Source of the DNA: Pontiellaceae bacterium B1224
GTDB lineage: Bacteria > Verrucomicrobiota > Kiritimatiellia > Kiritimatiellales > Pontiellaceae
Assembly (NCBI GenBank): GCA_029432815.1
Contig: JAROBA010000011.1
Coordinates: forward strand, 62,001-126,000
Reading direction: 5' to 3'
Length of the DNA stretch: 64,000 nucleotides
Each line of letters opens with the position of its first letter. The first letter of the stretch is position 1. The position numbers and the translations under genes were made by a program. The notes beneath the pieces were generated by a model. That model saw only the letters and a program-made list of their open reading frames with translations. It searched no databases and was not told the origin of the DNA. Shown piece after piece: positions 1 to 9,683 of this stretch.

Positions 1-446
1 ACTTCATCAATGCCATAGCGGGCAATCACATGTTCGGTAAACTTTCCGACGAGCTGCCCCCATTTTTCATAGTCGTTCGGCGGGCAGGAGTTGCCTTTCC
101 ACCAAAACACCAGGCCGTCGTTACTCGCAAGGTCCTGTGGGACGAATCCGAGTTCAATAAAAGGCTGCACGCCCATATCGAGCAGGCGGTCAAACAGTTC
201 GTCAATATATTGAAAGTTGTAGGTGATAGTGCCGTCTTCGTTTTGGCGGTAGACGAACATATCGTTATGAAACAGTCCGTGGAAACGAACGCGCTCGAAG
301 CCGCATTCTTTGTGGGCGAGCTCCATCTGTTCGAGCCAGTTGGCACGGAGTGCTTCGTTTGCACGCCCCGCGCCTACGCAGGGATTCCAATGCGGTTTGT
401 AGGTTTTTACGGCTTCGATTGAGATGTTGGCTGTCAGTTTATTCAT
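1..446 (-). CDS. GH39-like glycoside hydrolase, N-terminal part only
   Basis: The reading frame starts at an ATG (446-444) preceded by an AGGAA ribosome site and runs off the left edge after about 148 codons. The start reads MNKLTANISIEAVKTYKPHW, followed by NPCVGAGRANEALRANW and later GFERVRFHGLFHNDMF. The CVGxGRA motif and the RxHGLFxDDM-type motif are typical of the N-terminal TIM-barrel strands of GH39 beta-xylosidase/iduronidase-like enzymes. The catalytic acid/base (in a WNEPN motif) and nucleophile would lie outside the window. There is no signal peptide, so the enzyme is probably cytoplasmic. It lies 25 bp downstream of the 777-aa secreted protein on the same strand and is probably the last visible gene of that operon. 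Substrate unknown. Confidence 0.72.
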   Translation of the reverse strand, partial: MNKLTANISIEAVKTYKPHWNPCVGAGRANEALRANWLEQMELAHKECGFERVRFHGLFHNDMFVYRQNEDGTITYNFQYIDELFDRLLDMGVQPFIELGFVPQDLASNDGLVFWWKGNSCPPNDYEKWGQLVGKFTEHVIARYGIDE

Positions 447-471
447 GATTTTTGGTTCCTGTTGAGTATAT

Positions 472-2805
472 TTAGAGTTTTTGTTCACGAAAAAATACAA
501 TGGTTTGCTGCGGTGAAATCGTAACAATGGAAATGTTGCAGGTTTGACCCGATACCAGATCCTTTGCTCCAACGAATGCGGCCGGTAGATCAAATTCAAT
601 GGATTCCTTTTCAGTACAGTTCATGGCCACAAAGTAGGGGCCATATTTCATTAAATAAAGGTTTCCTTTTCCTGCAAGGGGATGGTCGCGGCCGGATTCA
701 TAGGAATCATCGTCGTCCGGAACCTCAGCAATTGGCTCTTTAATCCCGGCCAGCGCCTGATGAATGCCTTGCTTGGCATACCAACTTTCCTCACGGCCCC
801 GGCTGAATCCCTGATTGGTGCGGTCGGGAATCTCGTAAACATCCCCGCTGTCGTCGAAGATGGTTGTGATGTTCACGATGGCATCCCGTTCGATGGTCGG
901 CGTCATATAGTGTACCCGCGCAAGGTTGTTGATGGATTGGCGGGCTCTCCAGTAGAGCGATGCGTAAAAAATATCTTCCTGATTTTTAAATGCAATAACG
1001 CCGTCTCCCGGATCAGCAAAGACAAAGTCAGGCTGTCCCATTGTCATCGGAAGCCGGTAGGGCTGCTGCGGCAGCGATGCGACCAGTTCATACTGTTCCG
1101 GCACTCCAAGCAGGTAGGTTTTGGAATTGGTGTGGCGGCTCTCCATCCGTTTTTGAAGGGCGTAGAAAAACTGATTATCCTCCAGCATCTGCTGACCATA
1201 TCCCAGCAGTACCTTATCCCCAGTGGCAACAGCCACGTCGAATGCTCCGCCATCGCGGCCGTTGGTCTGATCGTAGATCACATTCCCCGGATATTTCCAG
1301 TCGCGCCAGCCGATGATGGCTTCCTGATTCATGCTGCGATATCCATCTTGATCTATCAATGGGTATCGGAAGGGCGCACGGGCTCTAACCATTTTGATCA
1401 GCTGTGCTTTGATGCGCGGATCTCCTTCCAGGTCGGGAGCAGGCTTGGTTGCTTCATAAATGCCCACACCAGAATCTGAAATAATTTCGCCATATGCGCC
1501 AACGTAGCCATATTCTTTCGTCAAGCCCTGCTCCGTAAGCAGCATCTTATTTTTGCCCATATTCCAGTCGGGTTTACCGTTTTTGTCCCAATTCCCGCTG
1601 AAGGGTTCCAGTCCCATGGCCTCATAGAGCATCAACCGCGCCTTTTCTTCAGGCCAGGCTTTTTTGGGATAGATCTCTCGAATTGCGGCATTGCAGTAGT
1701 AGGTATTCTGGTCTTTGATCATGCACTGGTTGGTGAAGGAACGACGCCCTTCGCCTTTTTCAGAACAGTTGTGGTTGCGTGAAGCTTCCATCATTTCCGC
1801 CCAGGCTTTTCTTCGCTCCGTCTTGGTCCCCGGCACATCATCATTCAGCCAGGGTTTCAGATCCCCGGCCCGACGGCGGATCGCATCGCCGATGGGGCCC
1901 TTAAAAATCCAGCGTTCACCCTCTATCTTTCCGGAATTCTCACGGAACTCCAGATAGTGCGCGTCAATCGCTTCCACCATTCGTTCCAAAGCCAGCGGAT
2001 TCTTATAGGCAGTGTTCCATGGCGTATCATAGGCAACCGCAAGATACTGAATATTGTATACATGCTTTTTCCCGCCCTTCGCCATCTCCTTGTCGGACCG
2101 CTCGTTAAGCTCGTTTTTCAGCGCTGCAATTACCTCAATCCCCGGCTCCGGCCGCACCGGAATATCGACTGGCAGCGCACCCTGCACTTCGTCTTCCAAG
2201 GGTTGGAAACATCCATTGGTGTGGGTATACGCCTGGTAAATTCCGCGGGACGGTTCGATCATCATCTTTTGATAATCTTTAATCTTCGGTGCATATCCAT
2301 TGATGCCGCCTTGCCCCTCGATCGTCAGCTCAACCGAGGTCTTGCCCCGGGTCATATGAATCGGGAGCGGTACGGTCCTATAAAGGAAACGCCCCGGATA
2401 CCGAGGCAGGTCATACTTCATGATATCGAGCGAATCGATGTCGCCGAGATGGCGGGTTCCCAACTGCTTTCCCTCGATGTACAGCGTCAGGCGTGCTTCG
2501 TGCATCTCATCACTGCAGGTTTCGCCACCCCAGAATTTTGCGGTGAAATAATTGGGCTGATCCGGATCGACTTCCAGTTGGAACGTGAGCTGGCCACCAC
2601 GCCATCCTTCCTCTTCCGGCGGGAGCAGGCGACGGGCTGGCTCGCCCAGTTCGCCCTGGATCACCTCGCTTAACTGGATTTCCAGCTGATGAGCTTCTTC
2701 CGAAACTGGATTCCCGAATTGAAGAGAGTCGACGGTGGAATTTGTCTGTGCGAATGCTGACACCATGCAGACCATTCCAGACAGCATTAATTGTAGTTTA
2801 CTCAT
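472..2805 (-). CDS. Large secreted protein of unknown family (777 aa)
   Basis: The protein starts with a signal peptide (MSKLQLMLSGMVCMVSAFAQ). I do not recognise the family. Residues about 60-170 look like a beta-sandwich accessory domain (FWGGETCSDEMHEARL, then YPGRFLYRTVPLPIHM). The centre is helix-rich and Trp/Tyr-rich (NIQYLAVAYDTPWNTAYKNP; GRDGGAFDVAVATGDKVL) and would fit an alpha/alpha-barrel glycosidase or lyase. The C-terminus (FVGAKDLVSGQTC, then TIVFFREQKL) looks like the small beta-domain that closes many glycoside hydrolases. A C-terminal fragment clearly homologous to this tail survives upstream of the sulfatase at 10752-12167. Its neighbours are a beta-helix protein and GH39, so a role in polysaccharide breakdown is likely by context only. 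Confidence 0.6.
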   Translation of the reverse strand: MSKLQLMLSGMVCMVSAFAQTNSTVDSLQFGNPVSEEAHQLEIQLSEVIQGELGEPARRLLPPEEEGWRGGQLTFQLEVDPDQPNYFTAKFWGGETCSDEMHEARLTLYIEGKQLGTRHLGDIDSLDIMKYDLPRYPGRFLYRTVPLPIHMTRGKTSVELTIEGQGGINGYAPKIKDYQKMMIEPSRGIYQAYTHTNGCFQPLEDEVQGALPVDIPVRPEPGIEVIAALKNELNERSDKEMAKGGKKHVYNIQYLAVAYDTPWNTAYKNPLALERMVEAIDAHYLEFRENSGKIEGERWIFKGPIGDAIRRRAGDLKPWLNDDVPGTKTERRKAWAEMMEASRNHNCSEKGEGRRSFTNQCMIKDQNTYYCNAAIREIYPKKAWPEEKARLMLYEAMGLEPFSGNWDKNGKPDWNMGKNKMLLTEQGLTKEYGYVGAYGEIISDSGVGIYEATKPAPDLEGDPRIKAQLIKMVRARAPFRYPLIDQDGYRSMNQEAIIGWRDWKYPGNVIYDQTNGRDGGAFDVAVATGDKVLLGYGQQMLEDNQFFYALQKRMESRHTNSKTYLLGVPEQYELVASLPQQPYRLPMTMGQPDFVFADPGDGVIAFKNQEDIFYASLYWRARQSINNLARVHYMTPTIERDAIVNITTIFDDSGDVYEIPDRTNQGFSRGREESWYAKQGIHQALAGIKEPIAEVPDDDDSYESGRDHPLAGKGNLYLMKYGPYFVAMNCTEKESIEFDLPAAFVGAKDLVSGQTCNISIVTISPQQTIVFFREQKL
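2194..2208 (+). repeat. Iterated palindrome TTCCAA-GGG-TTGGAA, perfect
   Basis: Perfect 6-3-6 copy within the 777-aa protein gene; on the coding strand it encodes F-Q-P-L-E. Confidence 0.85.
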
Positions 2806-2942
2806 AATATTAAATATCCCTTGTGAATAATGACCTATACCTCATCTAACCGGATTCTGGAAGAGAGAATAGGGGTTACACTGTTAATTCATTGAGCATT
2901 AGTCAGTGTATTCGTCCACAGGGGCGTACATTTAAAATAGAG

Positions 2943-4085
2943 CTACCACAAAAGTTTGACGTCAGTCGGCCACTCCTCAACATCGGTATAGGTTTCATTT
3001 CCTGTCTCGAAGGTGCTGTTTTCAATTGTGACATCGCACTTCAGCAGGCCCATATCGATTTTTTGGTTATCAAACACCGAGTTGATCACGAAGGAGTCGT
3101 TGACCATCCGCCACATGGCCCCCCAGGTGTTGTCCACAATTTCGCACCGATTCAGGATCACTTTCTGCGGAGCATATTTCGGATCTTCTGTGTAATCGAA
3201 CTTGCTATAGTAGGCTTCGCACGGGAACCACATGCCAACCCGGTCGCATCCGGAGATTGTGTATTTGTGAAAGAAAAGATAACCGGCCTGATCATTGTCG
3301 GACTGAATCCCGTTCCCCAGACACTCTCGAATCGTACACCGTTGCGCCAGCATATGCTCGACTGAGGTGTATTTGCAGCCTTTTCCAAGGATTGGAAACG
3401 ACATATCCAGGTCCGATTGCAGGATATATTTGTTATAGAGAAAATAGACATTGTGATACAGGCCGTCGCCCGAACCGTTAAACTGCAGGTTGCTATGGTC
3501 CATGATGATGTTATCCGTCCGTTTCATGTGCAGCCCGTGCGTTGCCCAGTCAGTGATGTTGATGTTCTGGATCATGATGCGGGTATGGCGACTTTCATTC
3601 CGGCCCGACATAAAAATGCCGTTCGCCTTATTTTTGTGAATACCCTTAATCCACAGGTCTTTAATCAGCACATCCGTAACCTGTGGTTTCGGTTGCGCTT
3701 CAAATCCGGAGCCGCTCATGTCTGCCGTCTGCTGCAGGATCGTCCGCTCACGGCCATCCCCGACAATACTGACTTTGCTCTTCAGAAACAGGGTTTCGCT
3801 GATCGGGTGAACCCCGGCCTTTAAATGAACCACGCCGCCGCCCGCATTGCTGGCAGAATCGATTGCCTGTTGAATAGAGTCGCCCGGTTCGACCACAAAA
3901 ACCTTCTCCAAAAACTGCTTTGGATATTCAACGTGCACAAAATCATCGCCCCATTTCGATTTCATGATCGAACCGATCTCTTCCTCTATTTCAACCGGGG
4001 TATAGCTGAAGTTTGTTTTCTGAGCGAAGGCAGGGTAGGTGCCCACCAGCGAGGCCACAAGAAGTACATGCGTCATCATTTTCAT
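2943..4085 (-). CDS. Secreted pectate-lyase-like right-handed beta-helix protein
   Basis: I chose the start MKMMTHVLLVASLVGTYPAF because AAAGGA lies about 10 nt upstream; an ATG 21 nt further up has no such spacing. A signal peptide is followed by VEPGDSIQQAIDSASNAGGG and VVHLKAGVHPISETLFLKS, the classic first coils of pectate-lyase/polygalacturonase-type parallel beta-helices. Repeated short strands then occur (IMIQNINITDWATHGLHM; NIIMDHSNLQFNGSGDG). No catalytic residues can be assigned with certainty. The fold suggests a polysaccharide lyase, epimerase or hydrolase acting outside the cytoplasm. The same opening motif recurs in the C-terminal third of the 36286-39114 product. It lies between the acetylesterase and the 777-aa protein, all on the minus strand. 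Confidence 0.7.
   Translation of the reverse strand: MKMMTHVLLVASLVGTYPAFAQKTNFSYTPVEIEEEIGSIMKSKWGDDFVHVEYPKQFLEKVFVVEPGDSIQQAIDSASNAGGGVVHLKAGVHPISETLFLKSKVSIVGDGRERTILQQTADMSGSGFEAQPKPQVTDVLIKDLWIKGIHKNKANGIFMSGRNESRHTRIMIQNINITDWATHGLHMKRTDNIIMDHSNLQFNGSGDGLYHNVYFLYNKYILQSDLDMSFPILGKGCKYTSVEHMLAQRCTIRECLGNGIQSDNDQAGYLFFHKYTISGCDRVGMWFPCEAYYSKFDYTEDPKYAPQKVILNRCEIVDNTWGAMWRMVNDSFVINSVFDNQKIDMGLLKCDVTIENSTFETGNETYTDVEEWPTDVKLLW
3383..3397 (+). repeat. Iterated palindrome TTCCAA-GGA-TTGGAA, perfect
   Basis: Perfect copy inside the beta-helix gene; it encodes F-P-I-L-G-K, a different reading frame from the F-Q-x-L-E copies. Confidence 0.85.
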
Positions 4086-4185
4086 ATTGATTTCATTCCT
4101 TTGCATATTTACGACCGGAGAATCATAACGTGCACGCCGCCGATCGCCATGTTTAATTTGCGCAGAGAAACCTGAATCTTTTTTC

Positions 4186-5805
4186 TTATTTCAATCTGCC
4201 TGTTGTAAACACCGAGGTCGGCAATCCTTCTTTGTTATACAGATTCGCGCCTTCCGGATTGGGGGACCAGGCATAGCGCACCTCGACCGGCTTTTTGATA
4301 TCGTCATGCCAGACTTCTACAACATCCTTGCCAACAATCTTCGCCTGCGCCCATTTCCAATCATTGGAAGCATCGCAGATTTGAAAGTACTGTAACGGCT
4401 CATCCACTTCAACCGTAGCATCCATCAGATGCTTATGCCCGGTCATCAGGCCGCTGCCGACATGATCGAATTTAATGTAAATCTTAGAACCTTTAACCTT
4501 GGCCTCTTTAAAAAGTGGTCCGCTGTAGACGAGGTCCCGGCCATAGGCTTTGTTGAGTGCCCATAAAGAGAGGCGCTTGCCCGCATCGATCTTATTCTTG
4601 GGATGAACATCGCCCTCTTCACCGATATCGTTCAGCACGGCCATTCCAGTGTTTGGAACACGGAGGGCCTCGCGCTGTCCATTCTGCACCCACACCCATC
4701 CGTCGACCTCATCGCCGAGCGGTTCCTCATTGACGGCCTTATAGTTGGCCAGCTGACACCAGATGAAGAGCAGTTCTTCCTGCCCCCATGAATCCCGCCA
4801 TCCTTCAATCAAGGCCTCAAGCCGGTTGCCGTATTCCTGAGGATCGTTGCCTGAATTACTCTCGCCCTGATACCAGATGACGCCTTTCATGGCATACGGT
4901 GCAATCGGATGAACCATGCCGTTATACAACGTTCCGGGCACGCCCCGGTCGCGCATCGGATCTTCGGGTTTTCGCGGCCCTCTATTAGCGACCTTCTTGC
5001 CTTCAGCAACTGCTTTTTCCCGCTCCGCCATCGCCTTTTTATAGTGGGCCATTTCGGCCTCGTGATCCCATGCGTCGGTCTTCTCTTTGAGCTCATCCAT
5101 CTTACTGGAATAATAGGTTTTCAACGTATCACTGCGCTCAAAGGATTTCGGTGCCATCCACGGCTCAATCAGCGTTCCGCCTTTGTTGCAGCTGATGAGT
5201 GCCACCGGCACATCCAGTTCGCGGCGCAGTTCACGACCGAAAAAGTAGGCCGTTGCACAAATTTCATTCACTTCGCCCGGAATCGCCTGCGACCAATTGC
5301 CACGACCGATGGTTTCTGCTTCATAGGGCTCATACATCTGGCCGGAGCGATACTGCCGAAACAGCGGATCGTTGGCCGTGTCCCGCTCGTTGCGGAGATA
5401 TTCCGTTATCGGTTCATAAAAGGGGTCGGCAGCCGGCGCCGTCAGCATCCGGAATGGGCGATACATATTCGACTGACCGCCAGCAAACCAAACCTCGCCG
5501 ACCAAAACATCGGAATATTGGATGTCTGGATTATTGGGGCAACTGACGGTCATGGTCCGGGATTCTGCAGACGCGGGCATCGGGTCGAGCAGAATTTTCC
5601 AATGGTTGGAAGAATCGGCCATGGCCGTCTTCTCCTGCCCGGCAAATTTTACGGTAACCGTGGTTCCGGCATCCGCCATGCCCCAGACCGGAACCATTTG
5701 CTCCCGCTGCAAAACCATTTTGTCCGCGAAGATGCTCGGTAACTCAAGAGCGAATGCTCCCGTTGAACATATAAAACACCACGCCAGAATAATCCATTTG
5801 TTCAT
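4186..5805 (-). CDS. Sialate-O-acetylesterase-like carbohydrate esterase (SGNH fold)
   Basis: The 539-aa secreted protein has a signal peptide ending near FICSTGAFA. A short beta-domain follows (MVLQREQMVPVWGMADAG), typical of the N-terminus of this family. The GQSNM motif places the serine nucleophile at about residue 112, and WYQGESNSG and DVHPKNK supply the family's other conserved blocks, including the probable catalytic His. The family removes O-acetyl groups from sugars. In marine PVC bacteria such enzymes usually accompany sulfatases, as here. It is paralogous to the 22543-24063 product; the SSNHW...LDPMP stretch is shared. It sits 48 bp downstream of the giant beta-helix gene and is probably co-transcribed with it. 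Acetyl specificity and substrate are inferred. Confidence 0.85.
   Translation of the reverse strand: MNKWIILAWCFICSTGAFALELPSIFADKMVLQREQMVPVWGMADAGTTVTVKFAGQEKTAMADSSNHWKILLDPMPASAESRTMTVSCPNNPDIQYSDVLVGEVWFAGGQSNMYRPFRMLTAPAADPFYEPITEYLRNERDTANDPLFRQYRSGQMYEPYEAETIGRGNWSQAIPGEVNEICATAYFFGRELRRELDVPVALISCNKGGTLIEPWMAPKSFERSDTLKTYYSSKMDELKEKTDAWDHEAEMAHYKKAMAEREKAVAEGKKVANRGPRKPEDPMRDRGVPGTLYNGMVHPIAPYAMKGVIWYQGESNSGNDPQEYGNRLEALIEGWRDSWGQEELLFIWCQLANYKAVNEEPLGDEVDGWVWVQNGQREALRVPNTGMAVLNDIGEEGDVHPKNKIDAGKRLSLWALNKAYGRDLVYSGPLFKEAKVKGSKIYIKFDHVGSGLMTGHKHLMDATVEVDEPLQYFQICDASNDWKWAQAKIVGKDVVEVWHDDIKKPVEVRYAWSPNPEGANLYNKEGLPTSVFTTGRLK
4355..4369 (-). repeat. Iterated palindrome, perfect (spacer TGA on minus strand)
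   Basis: Perfect copy in the esterase gene; encodes S-N-D-W-K, the third reading-frame class. Confidence 0.85.
4644..4658 (+). repeat. Iterated palindrome, one mismatch (spacer TGT)
   Basis: TTCCAG-TGT-TTGGAA in the esterase gene; encodes V-P-N-T-G-M. Confidence 0.7.
5597..5611 (+). repeat. Iterated palindrome TTCCAA-TGG-TTGGAA, perfect
   Basis: Encodes S-S-N-H-W at the codons homologous to those of the copy at 23849-23863 in the paralogous esterase. Confidence 0.85.
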
Positions 5806-5853
5806 TAATAAGCCCCGTGAAATAAAAAATCAAAACGCAGTTCTTTGAGTTTG

Positions 5854-8800
5854 TCACGCCTGAATCTGAAGCCGGTAGAATCCGTTGGTAACCGAGAACG
5901 TTTCGGAATCTTCGAGAATGACCGGACTGCCGGTTCCGGTGATCGGTTCTCCGACATCTTCCCACTCTTCCTCCAGGAGCGCATTCTTGCGTTGCAGTTG
6001 ATAGGTGTGGCCCGGAACAGACTGTATGCTGAATTGCATCGTGCCGTCCGAAGAAGTCGGAACGGGAATAACGCGTTCCTCGGGTGAGATTGGTAGATCG
6101 GGCGCCGGGGTGGTGCCCCAAATTTCTACTTCCAAGATGCTGTTCCAGCTGTTGTCCGAATTGCCGTGACCGACCAACCGTACGTACCGTGCGCGAGTTG
6201 GCGTGACATCGACCGTCTCCAATTCGAGCGTAGTGCCTGAGCTTTGCAGGGTTTCGGTGATCGCAGTCCAGGTCGAGTCATCGTCCGAGGTCTCGATATG
6301 GAAGCTCGAGGCGCGGGTCGAGCCATTGAGCCAGGCGATTTTTAGGGAATAGACATTCACCTCGGTACCCAGGTCGTAGCGAATCCACTCGCCGTCGCCA
6401 CTCGCGGACCAACGCGTGTCGAGACTGCCGTCGACAGTGTTGCTCGGATAATGCTCGGTGCCATCTTGATAGCTGCTGGCTGTAACCGCATCGGAACCGA
6501 TGATGAATTTCGACGGAACAGAGCCGTAGGTGGCCGTGACTTCATCGCTGGGGGAACTCTCCCCGCCGTCGATGGTCGCCGTGACCACGTAATAGTAGGC
6601 GATTCCTTCGAATGCGGTGGAGTCGGTGAAGGTGAGATCACTGGTGGTGCCGATGGGACTGTAGGGGCCTCCTGATATTGTGGCGCGTTGGACTGTATAG
6701 CTGGTGGCGTTGCTCACGGAGCTCCATTCGAGCATGATCTGTGTGGAGTTTGTGGAGGCGGTTACTCCATTGGGACCGGTGACCACGGCTCCGAAAATCT
6801 CCACTTCTGCCAGGCTGAGCGGGTTGGTCCCCCGCAACTGGATGACGACATACCGGCCCGTAACATTCGGCAGCACGGACGCAGATGGATTGGGGTAGGG
6901 GGCCTGATAAGAGGTCCAGACAGGTTGAGCATCGTCATTGAGAATGGTTACATCATAGTTGCTCAGGCGGCTCTGATAGGAATCCGTCCGTCCCCAGATT
7001 TTAATTTCAGAAATGCGGCTCGAACTTTCGAGCTCCAGCTGCCACCAGGGTTGCGCCTCGCTGGCCGTAAGGGTAACGGACCCTTCGCTGAATTGACCGT
7101 TGGTATTCTGATCGATCGCCAGCGATGCGAGCGCATCGTCATCGGTCGAACTCTGGGTTGCCTTGCCGTAGAACGTGATGTTGGACGTGATGCTCCAGTC
7201 TCTTAGGATGATACTGTTGCTGGTTCCATTGTTCGTCAGAGATCCGATCGACTGGCCGGTATTTCCAGACGTGTTGTCGTCCAACACCAGTGGATAGCCG
7301 GTCAGATTGTTAATCACTATATTGTTCGCCGCATAGTTTTCGTCTTCATCAAGCGCGCTTGCTGACCGTTTGTCGCCGCCAAGATTCAGTTCGAGTTCCT
7401 GGTCCGGAAATTCTTCCAAACCTCGGAACGTCAGGTTATGACCGCTGCCCCAAATGTTGGCAAAATGGCGGCCCCCGTTATAGTGCTTCCCTTCGTATGG
7501 CAGAATCGTGATATCGGCTACAATTCCTCGGTCAGATTCGTAGGCTACGCCGAACGCCGGTCCATATTTAACATCGGCACGGCAGTTTTCAATGATGCCA
7601 CCGGTACCGGTAGCAAAGCCTTGCTCACACCCGATGGCGGTGCAGCCCGAAACATATTTTGTGCCCGAGGAGAGCGTCAACGCGACCCCGGTTCGCATAT
7701 TAACAATCGTATTGTCAATCACGGTAGGGTTGGACGTGCCCCGTTGGGTGGTCACCCCGTCGACTATCGTTGTGCCGGCATTATACGAGCGGATACCGCC
7801 TTCACCGGTGCACTTCATATATCCCGGAGGAAGCCGGTAGCCCCAGTCCGTCAGAAAATCAATATCATAGGCGGGGCCCGAGGTTTCCGCCAGCATGTCA
7901 TCGGTGGAGCGCATCTCGCCTTCAATATAACACCCTTCAATGACCGGGCTTTTGGCCGCCTGCATAAATAGGGCATGGCCGTAGGAGCGATGGATCAGTG
8001 TGCAGTTCTTTGCATGATTATAATCACCGCGAACCAGAAACGCGCTATGTTTGGAGTGCTTGATGGTATAGGAGCCGCCTTTGCCGAAGCTATCTCCGTA
8101 GCCGTAGGGATAAGATCCTTTAATGGTCATGTGAAAGCCTTCAACCCGGTTATGGGCTCCATCCATGATGACATTGACTCCGCCGTCCAATGAAACACTT
8201 CCATGTACATCGCACAGATCAACCATGGTCAGATTTTTCAGGACGTTATGGTTCCCGAAAACCTGGAGGTGGTTCATGCTCAAATCGGAGGTGTAAATAT
8301 CGGCCGCGAAGTTAATGGTAACGTCGGTAAAATCGTAGGTGCTGTTGCTGCCCCGGAACGCGAAACGCGGTGTGCCGAACGTGTCTCTCACATCATCGGC
8401 ATCGATGAGATATGTGCCAGGAGAGAGTGTCGCAGAGACGTTGTCTTGTTCCAAATAAGGCAGCAGTGCTTCTGGAGAATCGACCGTAACGTTGATGTGA
8501 TAGGTGGTCACTAGCGCATCCGATGCAATATTCTGCAGACCGTCGTTCATGTCCATTACGGAATTGGCCGGCAGGCTCAATATAACATCGCCGCCGAAAT
8601 TCGGGCTGACCTCCACGGAATAGCTTGCGCCGGATCCGGTCACGCTTACGACGGTGGCATTGATAACATAAAAATCGCTCGCCGTTAAACCAGTGACCGG
8701 CTCGCTGAAGTCCACTTGAACCGTATAGTTGCCGAACACTTTATTTGTCGTCGTGCTGAGCGTCGGCACGGGCTGCTCACTTCCCGGAGCCACATAGGTG

Positions 8801-9630
8801 GTCTGCCAGATAGCTGATGCGATGTTTCCATGACCATCACTATCGCTAACCGTATCGGCAGGCAGTGCAATGCTCACGTCGCCGCTGCTCGTTGGAGTAA
8901 TCGTTGCCGACCAGCTCGATCCCAAGCCACTGACGGCCGAGGCGGTACCGTTCACAACGCTCAAATCATCCGCGGTCAAACCGGTTACGCTTTCTGAAAA
9001 GAGGATATCGATTGTAAAATTTCCGGCCACGGTCGCCCCGGCGCTGGAGCTGATTACGGGCAAGGCGCTGCTCAGGTCACGCACCTGATACGCCGTTAGC
9101 TGCGCGCCGGTACCCACGCCTTCAATCGTGATGGTCTGCGAGTTGCCATCGGCCGTGAATGTCCCGATGACATACTGATCATTCAACTGAGTGGTAACAT
9201 GGCCGAGTCCATCGCCAAATATAACGGCCCGGTGATCATAACTTCCACGTTCGTCGAGATACCAAAGCTGGACCAAATAGTCCTTGCCGGCTTCAAGCTG
9301 ACCGGCGCCCACTGAGATGCTGGATTCCGATCCGGCATCCTTGGAGTTTAGCAGCAGGTCATAATCGGCATCCCCCGTATCCCCGAAGAAAAAGGAGGTG
9401 TCTGTATCATTCCCCAACAGGGAGGGCGTGTTAATAAACAGAACCCCGTTGACCGCGGGACTGACCTGCAGGCCCGTACCACATCCATTGATCGCCTCAA
9501 TCAGCACGCCCTGCTTCGACACATCACTAGCCGTGGCATAATCCGTCACGGAATCCCAATTGATACTCGCTGCCTGAACGCTTACAGCCACGAAGAGTAT
9601 CCCAATAGTACCTGCTAATTGTTTGATCAT
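5854..9630 (-). CDS. Giant secreted multidomain beta-helix protein with F5/8-type carbohydrate-binding domains
   Basis: I chose the start MIKQLAGTIGILFVAVSVQA (1258 aa) because AGAAGGA lies 5 nt upstream; the longer frame begins with a non-signal extension. The order appears to be: signal peptide; N-terminal beta-domain (to about residue 190); two Ig-like repeats (VTGLTADDLSVVNGT and VTGLTASDFYVINAT); a long parallel beta-helix (GVNVIMDGAHNRVEGFHM; ANIWGSGHNLTFRGLEEF); an F5/8 type-C (discoidin-like) domain (ISEIKIWGRTDSYQSR); a fibronectin-III domain (NATSYTVQRATISGGPY); a second F5/8 type-C domain (NTVDGSLDTRWSASGDGEW); and a C-terminal module ending GFYRLQIQA. A binding and cleavage role at the cell surface is likely, and a lyase activity in the helix is possible but not shown. 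Confidence 0.72.
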   Translation of the reverse strand: MIKQLAGTIGILFVAVSVQAASINWDSVTDYATASDVSKQGVLIEAINGCGTGLQVSPAVNGVLFINTPSLLGNDTDTSFFFGDTGDADYDLLLNSKDAGSESSISVGAGQLEAGKDYLVQLWYLDERGSYDHRAVIFGDGLGHVTTQLNDQYVIGTFTADGNSQTITIEGVGTGAQLTAYQVRDLSSALPVISSSAGATVAGNFTIDILFSESVTGLTADDLSVVNGTASAVSGLGSSWSATITPTSSGDVSIALPADTVSDSDGHGNIASAIWQTTYVAPGSEQPVPTLSTTTNKVFGNYTVQVDFSEPVTGLTASDFYVINATVVSVTGSGASYSVEVSPNFGGDVILSLPANSVMDMNDGLQNIASDALVTTYHINVTVDSPEALLPYLEQDNVSATLSPGTYLIDADDVRDTFGTPRFAFRGSNSTYDFTDVTINFAADIYTSDLSMNHLQVFGNHNVLKNLTMVDLCDVHGSVSLDGGVNVIMDGAHNRVEGFHMTIKGSYPYGYGDSFGKGGSYTIKHSKHSAFLVRGDYNHAKNCTLIHRSYGHALFMQAAKSPVIEGCYIEGEMRSTDDMLAETSGPAYDIDFLTDWGYRLPPGYMKCTGEGGIRSYNAGTTIVDGVTTQRGTSNPTVIDNTIVNMRTGVALTLSSGTKYVSGCTAIGCEQGFATGTGGIIENCRADVKYGPAFGVAYESDRGIVADITILPYEGKHYNGGRHFANIWGSGHNLTFRGLEEFPDQELELNLGGDKRSASALDEDENYAANNIVINNLTGYPLVLDDNTSGNTGQSIGSLTNNGTSNSIILRDWSITSNITFYGKATQSSTDDDALASLAIDQNTNGQFSEGSVTLTASEAQPWWQLELESSSRISEIKIWGRTDSYQSRLSNYDVTILNDDAQPVWTSYQAPYPNPSASVLPNVTGRYVVIQLRGTNPLSLAEVEIFGAVVTGPNGVTASTNSTQIMLEWSSVSNATSYTVQRATISGGPYSPIGTTSDLTFTDSTAFEGIAYYYVVTATIDGGESSPSDEVTATYGSVPSKFIIGSDAVTASSYQDGTEHYPSNTVDGSLDTRWSASGDGEWIRYDLGTEVNVYSLKIAWLNGSTRASSFHIETSDDDSTWTAITETLQSSGTTLELETVDVTPTRARYVRLVGHGNSDNSWNSILEVEIWGTTPAPDLPISPEERVIPVPTSSDGTMQFSIQSVPGHTYQLQRKNALLEEEWEDVGEPITGTGSPVILEDSETFSVTNGFYRLQIQA
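7414..7428 (-). repeat. Iterated palindrome, one mismatch (spacer GGT on minus strand)
   Basis: TTCCAA-ACC-TCGGAA on the plus strand, in the giant beta-helix gene; encodes F-R-G-L-E. Confidence 0.65.
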
Positions 9631-9683
9631 TTTTTCCTTCTGGAAACAGCTGCCGGGCGAAGCCTGCATATGATTTCAATGAA

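Noticed and set aside
682-1479. 265-aa plus-strand open frame
   Set aside because: Antisense to the 777-aa secreted protein gene, which has a signal peptide and a homologous remnant elsewhere.
4909-5742. 277-aa plus-strand open frame
   Set aside because: Antisense to the acetylesterase gene with its GQSNM and HP motifs; no signal peptide or recognisable domain.
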